From Bacteroidota bacterium (lineage in GTDB: Bacteria; Bacteroidota; Bacteroidia; Bacteroidales; VadinHA17): DNA of 16,527 nt. The position numbers and the translations under genes are program-made. Shown here piece after piece: positions 1 through 7,987 of this stretch. The notes beneath the pieces were generated by a model that saw only the letters and a list, made by a program, of their open reading frames with translations, was not told the origin of the DNA and searched no databases. The first letter of the stretch is position 1. Each line of letters opens with the position of its first letter. The stretch spans positions 1 through 16,527 of the forward strand of contig JAKLFN010000025.1 of NCBI GenBank assembly GCA_022711195.1, written 5' to 3'.

Positions 1-662
1 GTGTACCTGGCTTTCAGCCCATACGCAAACTTCATCCAGAGGTCTGTGTTACCTCCATAGATAAGGTCCTGTCCTCCTAATGAGGGGAAAATAGTTGTTT
101 TGCCAAGGTTCACGATTGCATCATCGAGCAGGTCAAAAATGACATTATAAATGTCTTCCTGGCTGTCGAGCACTGGGGTAAAGATCACTCCGGGCTGCAA
201 TGCTTGTGTCCATGGTACATTGCCCATGGCATCGGTAAGTGCTGCAAGGTTGTATGCAGTTAGGATCTGGGCAACAGCCAGTGTATGATAGTTTCCTTCC
301 TCGGAACCCCCTTCGGAACATTTTTCACGGACAATTTTCAGGGAATACAGGTTTCCGTAGATCGAGTTCCAGGTATTGTTGTAAGTTGTCGAACTGGAAG
401 GCTGCGACGACCTAATATCTGCATTATAAAACTGGCCCCAGGTACCGGCATTATGCTCAATATATATAGAGGCATAAAATGCGAAGTCACCCCCGGCAAC
501 GTTAAACGCACTTGTAGTCATTGCATCTGTAATTATCAGATCGGAGGTCATGTCACTGGGATTGTTGATATCCTTATTTACCTCATCCATAATTGACTCC
601 GAGCATGACCAGAGTGACAGCGCCAGTACCGTAACAGAAAATATATAAAGTACTTTTCTCAT
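1..662 (-). CDS. SusD/RagB-like nutrient-binding outer-membrane lipoprotein, 3' end cut by window edge
   Basis: Surface lipoprotein that should cap a SusC transporter and bind its ligand. The first 220 residues are visible; the rest lies left of position 1. It starts at an ATG whose complement ends at 662. The N-terminus is a short lipoprotein signal (MRKVLYIFSVTVLALSLWSC) with a lipidation Cys at residue 20. Later segments, NLAALTDAMGNVPWTQAL, DSQEDIYNVIFDLLDDA and IYGGNTDLWMKFA, match the SusD-like family in which an ALTD..GN.P(W/Y)..AL helix is followed by a D-x-Q-DIY helix and an IYGGD-type turn. The gene begins 11 bases after the stop of the SusC-like gene, the usual susC-susD order, so the two are almost certainly co-transcribed. 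The substrate cannot be read from this part: no glycan-degrading enzyme is in view. The family call is firm, the ligand unknown. Confidence 0.93.
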   Translation of the reverse strand, partial: MRKVLYIFSVTVLALSLWSCSESIMDEVNKDINNPSDMTSDLIITDAMTTSAFNVAGGDFAFYASIYIEHNAGTWGQFYNADIRSSQPSSSTTYNNTWNSIYGNLYSLKIVREKCSEGGSEEGNYHTLAVAQILTAYNLAALTDAMGNVPWTQALQPGVIFTPVLDSQEDIYNVIFDLLDDAIVNLGKTTIFPSLGGQDLIYGGNTDLWMKFAYGLKARY

Positions 663-673
663 GACATTAATAA

Positions 674-3600
674 TTAGAAAGTTAAATCAAGATTAAATCC
701 AAAGCTTGTAGTCTGGGGTACTGTGAATCTTTCGAAAGATCCTCCCATATTGGTGTTACCCTGGCTCGATTCCGGATCGAGACTCGGGAGTGCAGTCCAG
801 AGAAGGATGTTCCTCGTGAAAAGAGAGATTCCCATACTTACTTTATTGAACAGTTTCTTTGAAGGCTGATATTTCAGTGAAAGTTCACGAAGCTTTACAA
901 ATGAGTTATCGAAAATATAATACTCATCGATATTGGTAAGGACATTCGTGTGCAGCTGCTGGAGCGCAAGAGGATCATTTGGCCCGCCGCGTACGATATC
1001 ATTTGGTGTTCCGTCGCTCTTTACGCCATCGAAGATAAATGTCGATTCACGGTCTTCGACCCTTGTTGAAAGACCGTAATAATCCATCAGTCCGATACTT
1101 CCTGAATACATCTGGCCGCCCTGTTTCCATTCGAACAGTGCATTTAATGACCAGTTTTTAAAGCTGAAATTGGAACCTCCTCCCAGGATAAAATCGGGAG
1201 AAACGACTCCGATCACATCAGGTTCTCCCTGGAGCGGGAAACCATAATTAGGCGATGCAGGATCGTCATCGACAACAATTTTTCCATCAGCGTTGCGCAG
1301 GAAAGAGTCGCCGTATATTACAGGGTATGTGTCTCCGATACCTGCCCTTACCTGAGGTGTTGTAAATCCTCCGATAAAGATACTTTCGACACCCTCGGCC
1401 AGTTCATCCACATAGTTGTCTATTTTCGAGAAGTTGAAGTTGAAATCCCACTGCAGGTTTGTTGTTGAGAGCGGGGTCAGGTATAGTACCACCTCATGGC
1501 TTGCAGTATGTACCTTGCCTCCGTTCATAAGGAGTGCTGAGATACCTGTGGATCCTGCAAGGGGAACCTGGAAAATCTGGTCAACCACATTCTGGTAAGA
1601 ATAGGTATAGTCAACACCAAGGCGGTTCTGGAAGAATTTGAGTTCGCCTCCGACTTCATATGACTTTGTATTCTGAGGAACCAGGTTTGGATCGAACTGT
1701 ATATTATTAGGTATATATGAGCTTACACCGTCGATAGGATACTGAATTGGTGATCCTGTCCACCAGCCGCTTCCATAAAAGGGAGTACCGTAATAATTTG
1801 GCGTATATGCTCCGGCCTGACCTACTTCAGCGTAGGAAAGACGAAGTTTGGCAAACGATATCCATGTGAGATTTTTTACGGCATCCAGTTCAGAGGCAAC
1901 GAAGCTGAAGGCCAGGGACGGATAGAAGAATGACCTGTTGTTTGTAGGCATTGATGAAACTACATCATAACGACCGGTTCCGGTAAGGAACAAGAGTGAT
2001 TTATACTGCAGCGAGAGGCTACCGAAAGTACCAACCGTCCTGTTCTGGGTCTGTGATTCGTCAGCAGTAACAATATTTGCATTCCTTATATGGGCCCAGC
2101 CGCCGAAGTTGAATTCTTCGCCATGTTCCGAATAGGTTTTAGCATTGTTATGATCGAATTCATTCCCCAGCAATGCACTCAATGTAAAGCTGTTACTGAT
2201 ATTCCAGTCGAAATTTGCTGTCAGGAGGGAGTTAACGATAAAAGAAGTAATTCCATAATTATCGATCATTCCTGTCGTTCCGGCATGTCCATATTCGAAT
2301 ACATCCTTGAAGTTTGTGGTATAGGCATCGGCACCAAGCTGGTAGCGGACTTTAAGGTTCATTTTGTCGCCCAGTTTTGCGAGATAGTTCACATAACCGT
2401 TACCAAAGAACCTGTCTGTCTTTTCATTGAATACCACATGTTCGGCAGCCCAGTAAGGGTTGTCCCAGCTTCCACCGCGGTAGTAAATCTGTGTATAAAC
2501 ATCGCCCGGTACATTAAAGGGATAATCTTTCAGGTTATAGCTTACAGGAGCTCCCAGAACGCCGGCAAGTGCGGCATCGTTGGCTGTTGGAAGCTTATCG
2601 ATATCGGTTTTTGAGAAATTGGTGTTGAAACCGGCGGAGAAATTTTTGCCCATTTTCCTTTCAGCAGAAGCTTTGCCGTTCCAGCGGTTCATCCCTGATG
2701 CCAGTGCTACCCCGCTTTGTGTTGTCTGGCTGAGTCCCAGGGCAAAACTGCCTGTTTCCATAGCCTGTGTTATTGAAACATTGTTTGTGGCCGAATAGCC
2801 GGTTTTAAAATACCTGTCCCAGTTATTGAATACCTGTGGTGTGACCCATGCATCGGCGACCTGGCCTGTTACCAGCTGGGGAACCAGGTATTCACCCGGA
2901 TGACCCTGTGTATTTCCTCCATAGGTTGGATCGTCGGGAAGATCAACGATTTTGGGACCCCAGGATAGTGAAGAGTTCGGAACGTAAGCTCCGTTGGAAC
3001 CCTGTGCATAGGTTGTCTGGTAGTCGGGTGTTCTTGAAACCTGCGAGAAAGCGCTGGTGTGAGAAATTGAGATCACCGGTTTCCCGAGAGCATTATTCTT
3101 GCCGCTCTTTGTAGTGATAACGATCACTCCGTTCGAAGCGCGTATTCCGTAAAGAGCTGCTGCTGCCTGTCCTTTGAGGATATTTACGCTTTCAATGTCG
3201 GCCGGATTAAGGTCGACAGCACGGTTCGATATATCGGAACCTGTGACTCCGTTGCCTGCCAGCGAGAAGTTACCGTTCGTACCTGACTGGATATCGGCAT
3301 TAGATGCAATAGGCATACCGTCGACAACATAAAGAGGGGTATTGTTTCCTGTAAAGGAACGGGCGCCTCTGATAACGATCTGCGACGAGGCTCCGGGCAT
3401 ACCGCTTGAAGGCTTAATGTCGATCCCGGAAATCTTTCCCTGCATTGCTCCTGCAAGGTCGGTATTTCCTGCCCGCTTAATTACATCATTCTTAACGTCT
3501 TGCATTGAATAGCCGACCGCTTTCTTTTCCCTCGATACACCAAAAGCAGTAACTACTACTTCTTCAAGTCCAAGTACATCGGGTTCAAGCACGACATCAA

Positions 3601-3874
3601 TAAGGGAACGGCTTCCGATTTCAACTTCCTGCCTCTTCATTCCTATATAGGTGAAGACCAGGGTATTAGCATTCGCAGGAACTGCAAGCGAGTATCTTCC
3701 GTTAATATCGGTATTGATCCCCGTTGTCGTTCCCTTGACAGAAACAGAAACACCGATCAATGCTCCCTCACCGGGAACAGAAGAGGTGACGGTTCCGGAA
3801 ATTATTTTTTGCTGGCCGTTTACTGCATGTAAAAAGCCGCAAAAAACCAAAATCATCAAGAGAATTTTTCTCAT
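674..3874 (-). CDS. SusC/RagA-family TonB-linked outer-membrane transporter
   Basis: TonB-dependent importer of 1066 residues, within the usual 950-1100 range for SusC proteins. In order: a signal peptide ending about residue 20 (LHAVNGQ); a carboxypeptidase-regulatory-like domain, about 22-105, containing VSVSVKGTTTGINTDINGRYSL; a TonB-box-like linker (LEEVVVTAFGVSREKKAVGY); a plug domain with the SusC hallmark SVNILKGQAAAALYGIRASN and a following VIVITTKSG; then a long beta-barrel region ending in the terminal aromatic FNLDLTF expected of outer-membrane barrels. It imports ligands captured by the SusD-like partner encoded just downstream, using TonB/ExbBD energy. No ECF sigma/anti-sigma pair or hybrid sensor lies directly upstream, so regulation is not evident. 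The ATG complement is at 3874; its leader carries an inverted repeat (3907-3925). The barrel shows no frameshift. Substrate unknown. Confidence 0.96.
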   Translation of the reverse strand: MRKILLMILVFCGFLHAVNGQQKIISGTVTSSVPGEGALIGVSVSVKGTTTGINTDINGRYSLAVPANANTLVFTYIGMKRQEVEIGSRSLIDVVLEPDVLGLEEVVVTAFGVSREKKAVGYSMQDVKNDVIKRAGNTDLAGAMQGKISGIDIKPSSGMPGASSQIVIRGARSFTGNNTPLYVVDGMPIASNADIQSGTNGNFSLAGNGVTGSDISNRAVDLNPADIESVNILKGQAAAALYGIRASNGVIVITTKSGKNNALGKPVISISHTSAFSQVSRTPDYQTTYAQGSNGAYVPNSSLSWGPKIVDLPDDPTYGGNTQGHPGEYLVPQLVTGQVADAWVTPQVFNNWDRYFKTGYSATNNVSITQAMETGSFALGLSQTTQSGVALASGMNRWNGKASAERKMGKNFSAGFNTNFSKTDIDKLPTANDAALAGVLGAPVSYNLKDYPFNVPGDVYTQIYYRGGSWDNPYWAAEHVVFNEKTDRFFGNGYVNYLAKLGDKMNLKVRYQLGADAYTTNFKDVFEYGHAGTTGMIDNYGITSFIVNSLLTANFDWNISNSFTLSALLGNEFDHNNAKTYSEHGEEFNFGGWAHIRNANIVTADESQTQNRTVGTFGSLSLQYKSLLFLTGTGRYDVVSSMPTNNRSFFYPSLAFSFVASELDAVKNLTWISFAKLRLSYAEVGQAGAYTPNYYGTPFYGSGWWTGSPIQYPIDGVSSYIPNNIQFDPNLVPQNTKSYEVGGELKFFQNRLGVDYTYSYQNVVDQIFQVPLAGSTGISALLMNGGKVHTASHEVVLYLTPLSTTNLQWDFNFNFSKIDNYVDELAEGVESIFIGGFTTPQVRAGIGDTYPVIYGDSFLRNADGKIVVDDDPASPNYGFPLQGEPDVIGVVSPDFILGGGSNFSFKNWSLNALFEWKQGGQMYSGSIGLMDYYGLSTRVEDRESTFIFDGVKSDGTPNDIVRGGPNDPLALQQLHTNVLTNIDEYYIFDNSFVKLRELSLKYQPSKKLFNKVSMGISLFTRNILLWTALPSLDPESSQGNTNMGGSFERFTVPQTTSFGFNLDLTF

Positions 3875-3906
3875 AACATTTAGTTTAGGTTAAAAAAATA
3901 TAAATC

Positions 3907-3925
3907 AAGGAATGGCTAATTCCTT
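3907..3925 (-). promoter_or_regulatory. Inverted repeat in the leader of the SusC-like gene
   Basis: Perfect 7-base arms (AAGGAAT / ATTCCTT) flank a 5-base spacer, 33 bases upstream of the SusC ATG. It could be a dimeric operator or a small 5'-UTR hairpin. The arms have only two G:C pairs each, so an RNA hairpin would be weak, and no T-run that would make a terminator follows it on the susC-reading strand. Its presence is directly visible; its role is inference. Confidence 0.45.
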
Positions 3926-4026
3926 TTACTGTCCAATGATCATGACAAGGCCATAATCAAATGCAAGGTAAAAAGCAGAGTGTTGATAAATTTTTCTAAT
4001 CAGCAGATTGCTTGATCAGGTTTACA

Positions 4027-4060
4027 TTTGGTACTTCCCGGGCAACGGATTTTATATTTG
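4027..4060 (+). promoter_or_regulatory. Candidate Bacteroidota promoter for dnaE (distal)
   Basis: TTTG at 4027-4030 (-33 element) and a perfect TATATTTG at 4053-4060 (-7 element, consensus TAnnTTTG) are separated by 22 bases. The published Bacteroides optimum is about 19-21, so spacing is slightly long. Transcription would begin near 4067, leaving a leader of about 75 bases before the dnaE ATG at 4142 and ruling out the upstream TTG (4028) as a start for this transcript. Confidence 0.6.
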
Positions 4061-4098
4061 ACCACGAAAACTTTCTGGCTCTATAACCCATTTTTAAG

Positions 4099-4106
4099 TA
4101 TTTTTG
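4099..4106 (+). promoter_or_regulatory. Second candidate -7 element upstream of dnaE (proximal)
   Basis: TATTTTTG matches TAnnTTTG exactly and lies 35 bases before the dnaE ATG. The -33 position is weak (a CTG at 4075-4077). In this T-rich stretch a chance match is plausible, so it ranks below the distal element. Confidence 0.35.
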
Positions 4107-4141
4107 TTTTCTGTAGAAAAGATCACACATCATCTTCATTT

Positions 4142-7100
4142 ATGTCAGGATTTGCACATCTTCATGTTCATACACAATACTCTATACTGGACGGAGCATC
4201 CAGCATTCATCACCTGATTGAAAAGGTCAAAACGCTGGGCATGGAAGCCATAGCCATAACTGACCATGGCAATATGTTCGGTGTTAAGGAATTTCATAAT
4301 ACAGCCACAAAAAAGGGCATTAAGCCGATCATCGGATGTGAAGTATATGTCGCTAAAAGGTCAATAAATGATACTGTCGGGAAAGAGGACCGCTCGGGCG
4401 ACCATCTTATACTACTGGCAAAGAACCTTGCCGGTTATAAAAACCTGATTAAACTTGTCTCAACAGCCTGGATTAGAGGGTTCTACTACCGGCCCCGCAT
4501 CGATAAGGAATTGCTTTCCACATACCATGAAGGTCTGATAGCTTCGTCGGCATGCCTGGCTGGCGAGATACAGGATGAAATTTTAAATGGAACCATGGCA
4601 GGCGCCGAAGCTGCACTGAAAAGCTACCTGGATATATTCGGCGAAGATTTCTACCTCGAGGTGATGCGTCATGAGACAAATGATCCTGAGGCCGACAGGT
4701 CCACATTTCCTCTCCAGCAGAAAGCAATAGAAACACTGAAGAAGCTTTCACAGAAATACAACATAAAGCTTATTGCCACCAACGATGTACATTTTATAAA
4801 TGAGGAGGATGCAGAAGCACATGACAGGCTTATCTGCTTAAATACTGCAAAAGATTTCGATGATCCGAACAGGCTCCGTTATACAAAACAGGAATACCTG
4901 AAGACAGAACAGCAGATGAGAGAGATCTTCAGCGACATTCCGGAGGCCGTAGATAATGTTGCTGAAGTGGTTTCAAAAATCGAGAAGTATAAGCTCGATC
5001 ACAATCCCATCATGCCTGAATTTGAGCTTCCTGAGGGATACAACGACAAAGACGAATACCTGAGGGCTCTTACTTATGAAGGTGCAAAAAAAAGATGGGG
5101 CACACTCTCTGCTGAGCACACTGAGCGCATTGATTTCGAGCTGGAAATGATTGCCAGGATGGGATTCCCGGGGTATTTCCTGATTGTCCAGGACTTTCTG
5201 AATGCTGCCCGGAAAATGGGCGTTTCTGTTGGTCCGGGACGAGGTTCCGCGGCAGGATCGGTGGTTGCATACTGCCTGAAAATAACTGATATAGATCCCA
5301 TAAAATATGGACTGCTGTTCGAGCGCTTTCTCAACCTCGACAGGATCTCAATGCCCGATATAGATATTGATTTTGATGAAGACGGGAGAGATTCAGTCCT
5401 CAGATATGTGGTGGATAAATACGGCCACGATAAGGTAGCACACATTATCACCTTTGGCTCCATGGCAGCCAAAATGGCTATAAGGGATGTGGCAAGAGTT
5501 CAGAAACTTCCTCTGCCGGATGCCGACAGGCTGGCAAAACTCGTACCCGACCGGCCCGGCATAACTCTTTCTGAAGCCTATTCTGAAGTTCCTGAACTGG
5601 CTAAGGAAAAACAATCATCAAACAAGCTGATTGCAACAACCCTTAAATATGCAGAAGTTCTCGAAGGATCGGTCCGCCAGACTGGCGTACACGCCTGCGG
5701 AATAATTATCGGCAAGGAATCTCTCGACAATTTTATACCGCTGTGTACAGCCAAAGACACCGACTTGTATGCCACACAGTATGACGGCAGTCATGTAGAA
5801 TCTGTCGGACTCCTGAAGATGGATTTCCTGGGGCTGAAAACGCTTTCTATAATAAAAGACGCACTCGAAAATATTAAGAAGTCGAAGGGAATTGATGTTG
5901 ATATCGATCATCTCGACCTGACCGATAAGAAGACCTTTGAACTTTTCAGCAATGGTGAAACCACTGCGATCTTCCAGTTTGAATCAACCGGGATGAAAAG
6001 ATACCTTAAAGAACTGAAACCCAACAGGTTTGAGGATCTTGTTGCGATGAATGCACTCTTCCGTCCCGGCCCGATGGAATATATTCCTAAATACATCAGG
6101 CGCAAGCATGGCCAGGAGAAGATCGAATATACCATTCCTGTAATGGAAAAATACCTTAATGACTCTTATGGTATTACCGTTTACCAGGAGCAGGTAATGC
6201 TTCTCTCGCAGGAACTTGCTGGATTTACGAAAGGTGAAGCCGACTCTCTCCGGAAAGCCATGGGCAAGAAGAAAAAGTCGATCATGGATGAGATGAAGGT
6301 GAAATTCACCGAGGGATGCAGGAAGAAAGGCTACGATGAGAATATCACCGATAAGATATGGTCCGACTGGGAAGCATTTGCACAATATGCATTTAACAAG
6401 TCACACTCCACCTGCTATGCGCTGATAGCTTACCAGACTGGTTTTCTGAAGGCTCATTATCCGGCTGAATTCATGGCAGCCGTTCTGAGCAGGAATATCA
6501 GCGATATCAGGAAGATAACAACTCTTATGGATGAAACCCGCAGGATGGGTATGGACGTCCTGGGACCCGATGTGAATGAAAGCAATGTAAAGTTTACGGT
6601 AAATAAGGACGGGAATATACGATTCGGACTCGGGGCAATAAAGGGTGTGGGAGAGAGTGCCGTCATCCAGCTCATTGAAGAGAGGGAAGCAAACGGCCCA
6701 TATAAAAGCATTTATGATATGGTTGAAAGAGTCAACCTTAATTCTCTCAACAAGAAAAACCTTGAGGCAATGGCTGTAGCCGGGGCATTCGATTGTTTCA
6801 GCGAGATCAGCCGTGCACAGTATTTTGCACTCGACACCCGGGGTACAAGTTTTATCGAAAGCATTATAAGGTATGGAAATAATGCAAAAACGATCAGACA
6901 GTCGAGCAGCCAGACTCTCTTCGGGGAATCAGGAGGCTTCGACCTTATCAAGCCCGAACCATCATTGTGTCCCGACTGGCCCAAGCTTGAAAAACTAAAC
7001 CGGGAGAAGGAGGTTATCGGTATCTATCTTTCTTCGCACCCGCTTGATGATTTCAAGCTGGAGATAAACACATTCACAACGGCTACTCTTGCTGATCTGC

Positions 7101-7627
7101 AGAATCTTCGTGATTACCTCGACAGGGAAGTGACAGTTGCAGGAATGGTTACAGACTCTAAAAACGGTATCGGGAAAAACGGCAGACCATACGGGTCGTT
7201 CACTCTTCAGGATTATTCCGACTCATTCAGGTTCATGCTGTTTGATAAGGAATATATCGACAATAGTAAATATTTTACAACAGGCTATTATCTTCTTGTC
7301 AAAGGAAGGGTTCAGAAGAAAAGGTACCGTGAAGATGAGATCGAATTCAGCATACGTAAGATCTATCTTTTATCAAGTGTAAAAGATGAACTGATCAAGA
7401 GTGTAACCATAAAGATCAATCCTGATAATATTAACCCGGAGATGATCAGCGAACTGAAGAATCTTGTACATGAGAACAAAGGAGAGACTGAGCTGAGATT
7501 CCTTTTCATCGATCCTGACGACAAGGTGTCATTGCCGATGTTTTCGCGGACAATGAGGGTGAGGCTTAACAATGAGTTTACATCCTTCCTCGACGACCAT
7601 CCCGGAATTGAATATAAAGTTAATTGA
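4142..7627 (+). CDS. dnaE: DNA polymerase III alpha subunit (replicative polymerase)
   Basis: Catalytic subunit of the chromosomal replicase, 1161 residues from this start, almost the E. coli length (1160). Domains in order: N-terminal PHP domain, residues about 1-280, with HLHVHTQYS (6-14), TDHG (40-43), CEVYV, DHLILLA and TNDVHF (D215, H217); C-family polymerase core with GPGRGSAAGS (364-373) and the three catalytic aspartates in PDIDIDFDE (Asp406, Asp408) and LLKMDFLGL (Asp561), matching E. coli 401/403/555; helix-hairpin-helix region; SQTLF at about 923-927 where E. coli has its clamp-binding QADMF; and an OB-fold about 993-1070 (REVTVAGMVTDSKNG). The ATG at 4142 was chosen because the N-terminus then reads MSGFAHLHVHT as in the family; the frame extends 38 codons further up to a TTG, but that stretch contains promoter elements. 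PHP metal ligands look intact, unlike E. coli. Confidence 0.97.
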   Translation: MSGFAHLHVHTQYSILDGASSIHHLIEKVKTLGMEAIAITDHGNMFGVKEFHNTATKKGIKPIIGCEVYVAKRSINDTVGKEDRSGDHLILLAKNLAGYKNLIKLVSTAWIRGFYYRPRIDKELLSTYHEGLIASSACLAGEIQDEILNGTMAGAEAALKSYLDIFGEDFYLEVMRHETNDPEADRSTFPLQQKAIETLKKLSQKYNIKLIATNDVHFINEEDAEAHDRLICLNTAKDFDDPNRLRYTKQEYLKTEQQMREIFSDIPEAVDNVAEVVSKIEKYKLDHNPIMPEFELPEGYNDKDEYLRALTYEGAKKRWGTLSAEHTERIDFELEMIARMGFPGYFLIVQDFLNAARKMGVSVGPGRGSAAGSVVAYCLKITDIDPIKYGLLFERFLNLDRISMPDIDIDFDEDGRDSVLRYVVDKYGHDKVAHIITFGSMAAKMAIRDVARVQKLPLPDADRLAKLVPDRPGITLSEAYSEVPELAKEKQSSNKLIATTLKYAEVLEGSVRQTGVHACGIIIGKESLDNFIPLCTAKDTDLYATQYDGSHVESVGLLKMDFLGLKTLSIIKDALENIKKSKGIDVDIDHLDLTDKKTFELFSNGETTAIFQFESTGMKRYLKELKPNRFEDLVAMNALFRPGPMEYIPKYIRRKHGQEKIEYTIPVMEKYLNDSYGITVYQEQVMLLSQELAGFTKGEADSLRKAMGKKKKSIMDEMKVKFTEGCRKKGYDENITDKIWSDWEAFAQYAFNKSHSTCYALIAYQTGFLKAHYPAEFMAAVLSRNISDIRKITTLMDETRRMGMDVLGPDVNESNVKFTVNKDGNIRFGLGAIKGVGESAVIQLIEEREANGPYKSIYDMVERVNLNSLNKKNLEAMAVAGAFDCFSEISRAQYFALDTRGTSFIESIIRYGNNAKTIRQSSSQTLFGESGGFDLIKPEPSLCPDWPKLEKLNREKEVIGIYLSSHPLDDFKLEINTFTTATLADLQNLRDYLDREVTVAGMVTDSKNGIGKNGRPYGSFTLQDYSDSFRFMLFDKEYIDNSKYFTTGYYLLVKGRVQKKRYREDEIEFSIRKIYLLSSVKDELIKSVTIKINPDNINPEMISELKNLVHENKGETELRFLFIDPDDKVSLPMFSRTMRVRLNNEFTSFLDDHPGIEYKVN

Positions 7628-7636
7628 GTATATTTA
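7608..7636 (+). promoter_or_regulatory. Possible weak promoter for trxA and the LOG gene
   Basis: TTG at 7608-7610 and TATATTTA at 7629-7636 (7 of 8 to TAnnTTTG) are spaced by 18 bases, at the end of dnaE and in the 39-base gap before trxA. Both the element and the spacing are off consensus. trxA may instead be read through from dnaE. Confidence 0.28.
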
Positions 7637-7666
7637 TTCTATTATATTAATTTAAACTGATTTGAT

Positions 7667-7984
7667 ATGGCATTAGAAGTTACAGATAGCAATTTCGAGG
7701 AGATTGTATTGAAAGCAGACAAACCGGTAATCGTCGATTTCTGGGCTGAATGGTGCGGACCATGCAGGATGATAGCACCAATTATCGAAGATCTTTCAAA
7801 AGAGTATTCGGGTAAAGTTGTGGTTACCAAATGTGACGTTGACAACAATCCCCAGGTTGCAGCAAAATTCGGGATCAGGAACATACCTACTGTTCTCTTC
7901 TTCAAAAACGGTGTCATAGCTGATAAGCAGGTTGGCGCTGTTCCAAAGAATAATTTTGTCAATAAAGTCAATGCGCTGTTATAG
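7667..7984 (+). CDS. trxA: Thioredoxin
   Basis: Small cytoplasmic disulfide reductase of 105 residues, the standard thioredoxin length. The active site is WCGPC with Cys30 and Cys33; the buried Asp24 of VDFWAEW and the cis-proline loop NIPT (Pro74) are in place, so the redox centre is complete. It reduces ribonucleotide reductase, peroxiredoxins and other targets using thioredoxin reductase. A third cysteine, Cys56 in TKCDVDNN, sits where many bacterial thioredoxins have a hydrophobic residue; it might allow extra oxidation or dimer chemistry, but that is speculation. The ATG lies 39 bases after dnaE and the LOG-family gene follows after 3 bases, so the two small genes are probably translated from one message. 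No Shine-Dalgarno sequence is seen, normal for this phylum. Confidence 0.97.
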   Translation: MALEVTDSNFEEIVLKADKPVIVDFWAEWCGPCRMIAPIIEDLSKEYSGKVVVTKCDVDNNPQVAAKFGIRNIPTVLFFKNGVIADKQVGAVPKNNFVNKVNALL

Positions 7985-7987
7985 CGT

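Larger units (their letters stand above)
3875..4141. other. Divergent intergenic region between susC-like gene and dnaE
   Basis: This 267-base AT-rich region is the longest gene-free stretch here. It holds the leader of the minus-strand SusC-like gene, with a 7-base-arm inverted repeat at 3907-3925, and the promoter region of plus-strand dnaE, with TAnnTTTG elements at 4053-4060 and 4099-4106. An open frame continuous with dnaE extends back to a TTG at 4028, but its predicted residues have no family resemblance and both promoter elements lie within it, so it is treated as non-coding. I found no convincing TAnnTTTG element for the susC direction. The nearest is a one-mismatch TGCATTTG on the minus strand (3958-3965) without a -33 TTTG. 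Confidence 0.7.

Noticed and set aside
285..596. 103-codon plus-strand frame opposite the SusD-like gene
   Set aside because: The minus strand here encodes a lipoprotein with a proper signal and SusD motifs; the plus frame is a shadow.
2090..2614. 174-codon plus-strand frame inside the SusC-like gene
   Set aside because: Antisense shadow of a clear beta-barrel coding sequence; no start context or domain.
3936..3943. Palindrome ATGATCAT in the susC-dnaE gap
   Set aside because: Eight-base palindromes are frequent by chance in AT-rich DNA, and it does not extend.
3958..3965. TGCATTTG on the minus strand as a susC promoter
   Set aside because: One mismatch in the -7 consensus and no TTTG or TTG about 20 bases upstream; not good enough to call.
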